This document shows positions 1-4,444 of a DNA stretch of 9,536 nucleotides, one piece after another (position 1 is the stretch's first letter; every line of letters starts with the position of its first letter). The stretch is from Betaproteobacteria bacterium (lineage in GTDB: Bacteria; Pseudomonadota; Gammaproteobacteria; Burkholderiales; Sulfuriferulaceae), in contig DMQT01000163.1 of assembly GCA_003455595.1 (NCBI GenBank), positions 1,729-11,264 of the forward strand. The letters run 5' to 3'. Below the pieces are notes generated by a model. The model was not told the DNA's origin and did no database searches. It worked only from the letters and a program-made list of their open reading frames with translations. A program made the position numbers and the translations under genes.

Positions 1-8
1 ACCGGGTT

Positions 9-56
9 CCCCTTGCCCGGCTGGTGCGGCTTCCTGATTCAAGGGGCTGGAAGGGG
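9..56 (+). promoter_or_regulatory. Leader inverted repeat and ribosome binding site of the first gene
   Basis: CCCCTTG at 9-15 is the exact reverse complement of CAAGGGG at 40-46, giving a 7-bp stem around a 24-base loop. The stem ends three bases before a strong Shine-Dalgarno run, GGAAGGGG at 49-56, which is four bases from the ATG at 61. The ribosome site decides that start. Whether the stem forms or affects translation is unknown, and the promoter lies outside the window or is not recognisable. Confidence 0.35.
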
Positions 57-60
57 CGGC

Positions 61-936
61 ATGAGCAAGTTATTCAAGTTGAAAGAATGGTTGACCGTGC
101 CGGATGCGGCGAAATATTTAACAAGCGTATTTGAAGAAGAAGTAACCGAAGCCGACGTGCTGCGCTTTGCTTTGGACGGGCAGTTAACACTATCTGTATA
201 TTTGATGAATATGGCGGCGGCAAAGCGTGTGGAGAAAAGATCCATTCCAGAAGAGCTGAAGAGAATGCCTGGCGTTACGTTCATGACAAACTGGTTATTG
301 TCTGTTCAAAACGATGACGTCATTTACCTAGATGGGGTTCTTGACTTGCCAACGATTTATAGAGAGCGAATGGATATCAAAGAAAAATATCACCTATCGC
401 TAACTGGGGAGGCGTTGGAGCCTGATAACGATGAATTCACTTATGTTGAGGCTGACGGGCAGTTGTATGTACTTCAGCAGGTACATACCACCGTGCCTAG
501 ATCATTAGTTGAAGAATTTTTGCACGTTAATGATACAGAGGGAGTCGGAGCAGCTTTAAGAATGTCTGCTGAAAATTTCTATAGTGATACAAAAGGCTTT
601 CCGAAAGACAGTGTTTTAGTTGTCCGCACTGCCGTGATTCAGGAGTTTTTAGGGCGCGCTTTGGAACCCGGCAAGACTGCGGAAATGCCAGCAATCAGCT
701 TGATTGATGATGCTGAGCGGGAGGGTAATCAAGTTCCCGAAGAACTGGACATTGCCTTGATTGCCTGGCGTGCGGCATGTAAGAACGTCAAGCAAGGCGA
801 GAAACCCCGCGTTTTCATTCGTGGCTGGCTGGCTAAAAACTATCCAGCCCTGAGCGATGAAGCGCGCAAGCGCATTGCAACCGTGGCGAATTGGGATAAA
901 ACACCCGGCGCGGGCAAGAAATCCCCCGGCCAATGA
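61..936 (+). CDS. Conserved hypothetical protein of proteobacterial genomic islands
   Basis: A soluble protein of 291 residues with no signal peptide or membrane segment. Its function is unknown. The opening block (MSKLFKLKEWLTVPDAAKYL, then a VTEADVLRFALDGQLTLSVY-like stretch up to about residue 50) resembles a hypothetical family I associate with proteobacterial integrative elements; the VPDAA...VTEADVL pattern suggests a helical, possibly DNA-binding, N-terminus. The middle contains IYLDGVLDLP and DSVLVVRTAVIQEF, also typical of that family. The C-terminal 65 residues are basic and helical (IAWRAACK, RVFIRGWLAKNYPAL) and resemble the small helical end domains seen in such proteins. An ATG at 13 would add 16 residues, but the Shine-Dalgarno at 49-56 favours 61. 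The first two thirds are clearly more AT-rich than the last 200 bases, hinting at a mosaic gene. The next gene is 157 bases downstream on the same strand. Confidence 0.8.
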   Translation: MSKLFKLKEWLTVPDAAKYLTSVFEEEVTEADVLRFALDGQLTLSVYLMNMAAAKRVEKRSIPEELKRMPGVTFMTNWLLSVQNDDVIYLDGVLDLPTIYRERMDIKEKYHLSLTGEALEPDNDEFTYVEADGQLYVLQQVHTTVPRSLVEEFLHVNDTEGVGAALRMSAENFYSDTKGFPKDSVLVVRTAVIQEFLGRALEPGKTAEMPAISLIDDAEREGNQVPEELDIALIAWRAACKNVKQGEKPRVFIRGWLAKNYPALSDEARKRIATVANWDKTPGAGKKSPGQ

Positions 937-968
937 AAGCCAATGCTGGCAAAGGTTTAGGTCTTTAC

Positions 969-1088
969 CCGGCCTATTTTCGCTGGCTGATCCCCTGCCT
1001 ATCCGGTCTATTTTGCCTCTAGCCGTGTAACTAAATTGCTTCCTGTGGAATCCGGGCTTTCTGGATTGCTCCACGTACACAAAGGAAG
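969..1088 (+). promoter_or_regulatory. Regulatory region upstream of the AlpA-like gene
   Basis: This 157-base gap between two co-directional genes holds two structures. A 12-base direct repeat, CCGGCCTATTTT at 969-980 and CCGGTCTATTTT at 1003-1014 (11 of 12 identical), has a 34-base period. Closer to the gene, GTGGA-ATCC at 1045-1053 pairs with GGAT at 1063-1066 and TCCAC at 1070-1074, forming a 9-bp stem with a 3-base bulge and a 9-base loop. The hairpin ends eight bases before the Shine-Dalgarno AAGGAAG (1082-1088). Operator sites for the AlpA-like protein or a leader hairpin are both possible. I cannot name a convincing sigma-70 promoter here. Confidence 0.4.
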
Positions 1089-1093
1089 CGAAC

Positions 1094-1294
1094 ATGGACA
1101 GCAGCCAACACCCCACCCCAGCCTTTTTACGCCTGACCGATATGCGCGCCCGTTACCGGGTATCGGCCTCCACGATCTGGAAATGGCGGCATACCAATGA
1201 CCTGCCCGCACCTCTCAAGCTGGGCGCAAACACGACGGTCTGGAAACTGGTCGACCTGCTGCAATGGGAAGCCACCCGCACCCTGACCAAATAA
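1094..1294 (+). CDS. AlpA-family (MerR-like winged helix) DNA-binding regulator
   Basis: A 66-residue protein that is essentially one small winged helix-turn-helix of the AlpA / phage excisionase-regulator type. The recognition region is about residues 12-35 (LRLTDMRARYRVSASTIWKW, then the ND-LPAPLKLG wing), followed by the typical W-x-x-x-D-L-x-x-W helix near residues 50-58. AlpA proteins are known as transcriptional regulators of integrase or excision genes in cryptic prophages and satellites, and some act as excisionases; which role applies here is inference. AAGGAAG lies five bases before the ATG. The stop codon overlaps the Shine-Dalgarno of the next gene, so the two are almost certainly co-transcribed and coupled. 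No integrase is in the window, so its usual partner would lie upstream or be absent. Confidence 0.85.
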   Translation: MDSSQHPTPAFLRLTDMRARYRVSASTIWKWRHTNDLPAPLKLGANTTVWKLVDLLQWEATRTLTK

Positions 1295-1304
1295 GGGGGC
1301 GACC

Positions 1305-2336
1305 ATGCCAGATTCCATAGACCAAAAAAATGCCGCCGGGCTGATGACCACGGCGGCAAGCATTGCAGATTCCAGCGCCGATACTATCAGCAAATCCACG
1401 CCGCATAAATGGCGTCGGGTGCTGGCGGCGTTTGCGACCGGCGCATCGTTCAATCGGTTTGAGGCGGAACGCAGCCTACACGACCACTGCCTGCATTCCA
1501 CTGTTTCCACGATTCAGAACATGGGCATCACGATCATGCGGCGCATGGAAACGGTGCGCGGTTATCACGGCATCGCCACCCGTGTTTGCCGTTACTGGAT
1601 AGCGCCAGAATCGCGCCCATTGGCTTTAATGCTGCTGGGTGATAACAGGGCATTGCCTGAGCCTGAAAACACGTCAGGGGCTTGCATCATGGGCAAGTCT
1701 AAGCGGCCTGTTGAAAGTGTGTCAGGCAGCTATACGCCGCTGCCCCACGCGGTGCTGGATAGCGTGGCATTCATGGGCGCGACCGCCACGGCAAAGGGGC
1801 TGCTGTTCGAGTTGCTACGCCAGCATAACGGCTCGAATAACGGACGCTTTCAACTGACCGGGCAATGGCTGGCAAAGCGCGGCTGGCGCTCCCCCGAGGT
1901 TGTTCTACGCGCAAGGCGGCAGCTAATCGAACGCGGCCTGATCGTGCAAACCCGACAGGGCGGGCTGAACCACGGCGCTTCGCAATTCGGCGTGACCTGG
2001 CTCCCAATTACCAATTACGTCGGCTTGGAAATTACCGCACGGGATTACCACCCCGGCGCATGGCGGTTTATGGATACAGCGCCCACGCTGAAAAACGCAA
2101 GCCCTGATACGGCTCACGTAGTGGCCTGCTACGCCGCACGTAGTGGTGCTGATACGCCTGCCGTAGCGGCTGATGCGCCCACTACTACGTCAGGCGTAGC
2201 GAAAACGGCACTTTTCAGGGGTTCCACTGCTACGCCAGACGTAAACAATGAATGTTACCAACTCCCCACGGGGAAAACTTCACGCCCAATTGTCGGCATA
2301 AAGGGCAAAAGCGGCAAATGGGTGGCGATAGGCTGA
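1305..2336 (+). CDS. Two-domain DNA-binding, replication-initiator-like protein of the element
   Basis: A 343-residue protein of unknown function that reads like two genes joined in frame. Residues about 34-108 form a helical domain with an HTH look (HKWRRVLAAFATGASFNRFE, then TVSTIQNMGITIMRRM and a GYHG...CRYW wing). Residues about 142-240 form a second, winged-helix domain (SYTPLPHAVLDS, TAKGLLFELLRQHNG, LAKRGWRS, RARRQLIERGLI, WLPITNYVGLEI), a block I know from hypothetical proteins in betaproteobacterial islands. The last 80 residues are low-complexity (Ala, Thr, Gly, Ser) with no evident fold, and their DNA carries the TACG-N5-CGTA array. AAGGGGG five bases before the ATG, overlapping the stop of the AlpA-like gene, supports the start. 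Two DNA-binding domains plus binding-site-like repeats in the gene suggest a replication initiator or partition-like role; this is inference, because no Rep signature was recognised. Confidence 0.7.
   Translation: MPDSIDQKNAAGLMTTAASIADSSADTISKSTPHKWRRVLAAFATGASFNRFEAERSLHDHCLHSTVSTIQNMGITIMRRMETVRGYHGIATRVCRYWIAPESRPLALMLLGDNRALPEPENTSGACIMGKSKRPVESVSGSYTPLPHAVLDSVAFMGATATAKGLLFELLRQHNGSNNGRFQLTGQWLAKRGWRSPEVVLRARRQLIERGLIVQTRQGGLNHGASQFGVTWLPITNYVGLEITARDYHPGAWRFMDTAPTLKNASPDTAHVVACYAARSGADTPAVAADAPTTTSGVAKTALFRGSTATPDVNNECYQLPTGKTSRPIVGIKGKSGKWVAIG
1676..1691 (+). other. Internal ribosome binding site and ATG separating the two domains
   Basis: Inside the 1305-2336 gene, AGGGG at 1676-1680 stands eight bases before an in-frame ATG at 1689-1691 (codon 129), at the border between the two domains. 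Initiation here would give a 215-residue protein, 1689-2336, consisting only of the second winged-helix domain and tail. In the related elements I recall, the two domains are separate genes, so this is either a relic start after a fusion or a live internal start giving two products. Confidence 0.45.
2108..2243 (+). repeat. Five imperfect palindromes TACG-N5-CGTA, iteron-like array
   Basis: Exact matches to TACG-N5-CGTA start at 2108, 2130, 2153, 2186 and 2231, with central bases GCTCA, CCGCA, CCTGC, TCAGG and CCAGA. Start-to-start distances are 22, 23, 33 and 45, close to multiples of 11 bp. The first four continue with G, then TGG, TGG, CGG and CGA, giving a rough consensus TACGCCNGMCGTAGYGG. 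A degenerate sixth unit (TGCGCC...) may begin near 2174, inside a GCTGATRCGCC direct repeat (2148-2158 and 2169-2179). Four copies sit in one codon phase (Thr-x-x-Val) and the second in another (Tyr-Ala-Ala-Arg), so selection on protein sequence alone does not explain them. This looks like a set of binding sites for the dyadic DNA-binding protein encoded by the same gene. Confidence 0.75.
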
Positions 2337-2372
2337 TCGTGGCCGCAATCCAACATTGAAAGGAAACACACC

Positions 2373-3044
2373 ATGACCCCGAAAAAACCCAAGACCACAC
2401 CCAAAACCAGCGCGGCCAAAACAGTGGTTAAAACGCAGGAAGATAAAGACTACGAACAGCGGAAAGCGAAAGCGCATCTATCGCCGGACATTTCCGCGAC
2501 GGGCGTAGTCAAGGCGTACAGTTCGGAACCCGAGCTTGACCACCTGGAGCTGGTGAACGTGATGCGTGACTGTAACAAGGCGGTAGCGGGTGGCGACATG
2601 CGCCGTGTAGAAGCCATGCTGCTGGGTCAAGCCCACGCGCTGCAAAGCATGTTTGCCAATTTGGCATGGCGTGCCAAGCAACAGACTGGATTACCGCAGA
2701 TTCAGACCATTATGGGGCTGGCACTCAAGGCACAGTCACAATGCCGGGCAACGCTGCAAACCTTGTCTGACGTGAAGCATCCAAAACAGGCGACCTTCAT
2801 CAAACAGGCCAATATCGCCAGCCAGCAACAAGTGAACAATGGCACGCATCCGCCGGATGCTGATAGTTCCGTGACCAATACGCCCGCGCGCGAAGCAAAA
2901 CCGCTACATCAAAACGAACTATTGGAGGATGCAAGCCATGAAACGAAAATCATCGGGATGGACAGCGGAACGGCGCGCCAGACAATCGGCGCTGATACGC
3001 ACGTGGAAACCCTGGGAACACTCGACCGGGGCGCGCACGGATGA
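2373..3044 (+). CDS. Conserved hypothetical protein of the AlpA-type element
   Basis: A 223-residue cytoplasmic protein of unknown function. A Lys/Thr-rich, probably disordered start (residues 1-25) precedes KAKAHLSPD at about 32-40. A helical core follows (EAMLLGQAHALQSMFANLAWRA at 80-101, LALKAQSQCRATLQTL at 116-131), then the conserved TFIKQANIA...QQVNNG at 141-157 and NELLE at 181-185. I recognise this set (KAHLS, AEAML-QAH, LKAQ-QCRATLETL, KQANIA-QQVNNG, NELLE) as a hypothetical family from betaproteobacterial mobile elements; no activity is known to me. AAGGA at 2360-2364 lies eight bases from the ATG, and the previous gene ends 36 bases upstream. The last 35 codons are also read in another frame as the start of the next gene, and the end (DSGTARQTIGADT...GTLDRG) still fits the family, so the overlap is probably genuine and not a read-through. 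Confidence 0.75.
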   Translation: MTPKKPKTTPKTSAAKTVVKTQEDKDYEQRKAKAHLSPDISATGVVKAYSSEPELDHLELVNVMRDCNKAVAGGDMRRVEAMLLGQAHALQSMFANLAWRAKQQTGLPQIQTIMGLALKAQSQCRATLQTLSDVKHPKQATFIKQANIASQQQVNNGTHPPDADSSVTNTPAREAKPLHQNELLEDASHETKIIGMDSGTARQTIGADTHVETLGTLDRGAHG

Positions 3045-3171
3045 GGGCAAGGCACGCAGCAGCCAGAATGCGCTAACGCTGGGCATGTACACCGCTAATG
3101 AGTTGGCGCGGTGGGCGGCATTCCGGGCGCTGCTGAAAGCGCACTTGAAAGGCTTGAAAAGCATCCGGTAG
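2938..3171 (+). CDS. Small basic conserved hypothetical protein overlapping the previous gene
   Basis: A 77-residue, strongly basic protein. The start GWTAERRARQ...IRTWKPWEHSTGARTDEGKARSSQNAL (residues 7-45) matches a short hypothetical family that I associate with the end of the preceding conserved protein, typically GWTPERRARQ...W+PWE-STGP+T-EGK. Clustered Arg/Lys and Trp suggest nucleic acid binding, but nothing is proved. GGAGG at 2924-2928 is nine bases before the ATG at 2938; an ATG at 2929 touches the Shine-Dalgarno and is unlikely to be used. The first 107 bases overlap the 2373-3044 gene in a different frame, placing conserved residues of both proteins on the same DNA. The C-terminal 11 codons (from about 3137) recur in a diverged copy at 4212-4246. 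Confidence 0.7.
   Translation: MKRKSSGWTAERRARQSALIRTWKPWEHSTGARTDEGKARSSQNALTLGMYTANELARWAAFRALLKAHLKGLKSIR
3137..3171 (+). repeat. Left copy of a 35-bp imperfect direct repeat flanking the DUF1003 module
   Basis: The last 11 codons and stop of the 2938-3171 gene match 4212-4246 at 30 of 35 positions. The final 17 bases, TGAAAAGCATCCGGTAG at 3155-3171, are identical, and all five differences lie in the first 18. Similarity stops abruptly at both ends. Position at the end of a gene is typical of attachment sites used by site-specific integration. Confidence 0.65.
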
Positions 3172-3360
3172 TGGTAGGGCTTGAGGGTACTCCCATTTTT
3201 TTTCTAGTGATCCCTGTGTGGCGAGTGCGCAGTATTGGGAGCAAGCGTACCAGCCGCACAGAAAAGAAGGGGACAGAGTTCCCCCAGCGTTCCGCGACCA
3301 ATACGCACGCACACGCGAGTGCGCTTTATGACTGCAAACATATCAATCGAAAAATCGGGG
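3172..3360. other. Intergenic space between converging genes, with small palindromes
   Basis: No gene is supported here. The stretch begins just after the left direct repeat. A run of eight T at 3196-3203 follows only a weak GGG-TACT-CCC stem (3185-3194), a poor terminator candidate for the plus-strand genes. GGGGA at 3269-3273 pairs with TCCCC at 3280-3284 around six bases, and CGCAC at 3308-3312 pairs with GTGCG at 3319-3323 around six bases. The sequence around the first (AAGAAGGGGACAGAGTTC) resembles short GGGGACAG-type motifs often seen near REP-associated transposases, but no transposase is present. Confidence 0.35.
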
Positions 3361-3374
3361 TTAACTGATTTTTC
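3349..3374 (-). terminator. AT-rich inverted repeat at the end of the DUF1003 gene
   Basis: GAAAAATC at 3349-3356 and GATTTTTC at 3367-3374 form a perfect 8-bp stem with a 10-base loop that contains the stop codon of the minus-strand gene. Position and symmetry suit a transcript end, and a symmetric A/T stem could act in both directions. The stem is poor in G and C, so a standard strong intrinsic terminator is doubtful. Confidence 0.3.
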
Positions 3375-3999
3375 CATGTTTATTCCGTTCAACATCCGTT
3401 TTAGCTCCTCCCGTGTGTTTTGGTTGCTCCACCGAAATACCTTCTTCATCCAGCGCGGCAAGAACAAGATGTGGGTCGGTAGATTCCTGGAATGCTTTAG
3501 CTTCCTGGTCATAGCGGTCTTTTACCATGGGCAAGTCCCGCCTCAGTTCTTCCAGAAGGTCAATGATTTTAGTGGTTTTCTGTTCGGTCAATAGATTGAT
3601 TTGTAGATCAAGGTGTGCGCGTTGTTCCTCTGTCCTGGCCATACGATTTTGCTTAATCACAACTACGGTCGTTGTCAACAATGCACCCAAACTGACGATA
3701 CCTTGCAGCCAAAAAAAAGGAGGTTTGTCAAATTCCACCCATCCCAGTTGGCGCGCAAATACATTGGCCAAAATCCATGCTGCAATGAATAGCAGAATTG
3801 AACCAAAATAAAGCGGCTGCCCGACAAAATGGCTAATTTTCTCCAGGAACCGTTGCGACGGACTTATTTTTTCTTGTTCGTGAGCGTAGAACTCTGAAAT
3901 GGCGCTGATGTTCGCGTTTATCTGATCCAGTCCAGCCTCGGATAATTTGTCATGGCTATGTGAAGGTGACACGGACGATTCGGAAGATTTAGAATTCAT
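3361..3999 (-). CDS. DUF1003-family membrane protein
   Basis: A 212-residue inner-membrane protein. Residues 1-45 are polar and Ser-rich. Two membrane segments follow: about 61-80 (PLYFGSILLFIAAWILANVF) and 96-115 (FWLQGIVSLGALLTTTVVVI). Between them is a short loop with FDKPPFFWLQ, and after them IKQNRMARTEEQRAHLDLQINLLTEQK. The second segment, the KQNRMA box and the following long helix with heptad-like spacing are the hallmarks of DUF1003. The C-terminus (about 155-212) is charged and probably cytoplasmic. DUF1003 function is not established. The frame stays open for another 80 codons upstream to an ATG at 4239, but AAGGAGG (complement of 4011-4017) eleven bases before the ATG at 3999 and the family-like start favour 3999. 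The gene is more AT-rich than its neighbours, runs against them, and lies between direct repeats, so it looks like transferred cargo. Confidence 0.8.
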   Translation of the reverse strand: MNSKSSESSVSPSHSHDKLSEAGLDQINANISAISEFYAHEQEKISPSQRFLEKISHFVGQPLYFGSILLFIAAWILANVFARQLGWVEFDKPPFFWLQGIVSLGALLTTTVVVIKQNRMARTEEQRAHLDLQINLLTEQKTTKIIDLLEELRRDLPMVKDRYDQEAKAFQESTDPHLVLAALDEEGISVEQPKHTGGAKTDVERNKHGKIS

Positions 4000-4244
4000 C
4001 GGTCTGTTAACCTCCTTGCAGTGTTGCAATAGTTCAGGCGACAACCATCTTGACACAAGTCGATACCCACGTGCGTTGTATAGACTACCGGGCGTGTTTA
4101 TAAAATCCCCCATGGAAGGATTATCGAAACAATCCCATATGCGATTATCACTCCCCCATGAAAGGCGCTCAAAACCACCCATTAGCAGCTTTTGTGAAAC
4201 AAACCCCATAGAAGCGCAACTGAAGGGGCTGAAAAGCATCCGGT
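4000..4244. other. Non-coding stretch upstream of the DUF1003 gene
   Basis: No known gene is recognised. On the minus strand the DUF1003 frame remains open from 3999 back past 4239, reading for example GGFERLSWGSDNRIW and NARGYRLVSRW. This could be degraded coding sequence or chance. The region should contain the promoter of the DUF1003 gene, but I see no good pair of -35 and -10 boxes. The right direct repeat occupies its right end. Confidence 0.4.
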
Positions 4245-4246
4245 AG
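4212..4246 (+). repeat. Right copy of the 35-bp imperfect direct repeat
   Basis: Matches 3137-3171 at 30 of 35 positions, with the last 17 bases (4230-4246) identical. In the plus direction it encodes LKGLKSIR and a stop, exactly like the end of the 2938-3171 gene, yet the DNA immediately before it has no similarity to that gene. It is therefore either a restored or displaced gene tail or the second attachment site of the 3172-4246 segment, and it is the last trace of the accessory element before core genes. Confidence 0.65.
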
Positions 4247-4264
4247 CCATATTCGTATGTGGCT
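4245..4264 (+). other. Hairpin at the edge of the right direct repeat
   Basis: AGCCATAT (4245-4252) pairs with ATGTGGCT (4257-4264) over eight positions with one G-U pair and a four-base loop TCGT. It starts on the last two bases of the direct repeat and has no counterpart at the left copy. No T-run follows, so a terminator is doubtful; a structural mark of the element boundary is possible. Confidence 0.35.
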
Positions 4265-4284
4265 CGTTGATCTATCTGTCACAT

Positions 4285-4359
4285 CCCGCAGACTGCAATC
4301 CCGGCGATGATACAATTCAGCCAAGCGTTACCCAGCGGCAAGCCGATGAAGTCTGCGGG
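4285..4359. repeat. Perfect 10-bp inverted repeat enclosing 55 bases
   Basis: CCCGCAGACT at 4285-4294 and AGTCTGCGGG at 4350-4359 are exact reverse complements. An inner CGGC (4302-4305) can pair with GCCG (4342-4345), which would make a nested structure if transcribed. The unit lies in the gap before the core operon. It could be a structured leader, a small terminal-inverted-repeat remnant, or an operator pair. No target duplication is visible at its edges. Confidence 0.45.
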
Positions 4360-4365
4360 TACAAT
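4360..4365 (+). promoter_or_regulatory. Possible -10 box of the core operon
   Basis: TACAAT at 4360-4365 is a good sigma-70 -10 hexamer of the kind common before betaproteobacterial genes, 79 bases upstream of the radical SAM start, followed by an AT-rich run at 4374-4406. There is no clear -35 box at the right distance. A second TACAAT at 4311-4316 is an alternative. Confidence 0.3.
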
Positions 4366-4444
4366 ATCGGGCACATTTTTAAACTCTAAAATTAAAGTGG
4401 CGCATTCATTAGGTTTCAGCCGCCGGTATGAATGACACACCTCA

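Noticed and set aside
13..60. Upstream ATG at 13 that would lengthen the first gene by 16 residues
   Set aside because: The strong ribosome site at 49-56 and the family-like start MSKLFKLKEWL point to 61.
2264..2277. CCCCACGGGG palindrome near the end of the replication-like gene
   Set aside because: The two-base loop cannot form a useful hairpin and no T-run follows.
4000..4239. Idea that GGFERLSW...NARGYRLVS is a formylglycine-generating-enzyme or diversity-generating-retroelement target remnant
   Set aside because: The similarity is limited to a GYRLV-like ending and scattered residues; no reverse transcriptase, template repeat or Avd gene is present.
3947..4246. Plus-strand frame of 99 codons ending in LKGLKSIR
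   Set aside because: Apart from the repeat-encoded tail it resembles nothing and runs antisense to the DUF1003 gene; only the last 35 bases are meaningful, as a direct repeat.
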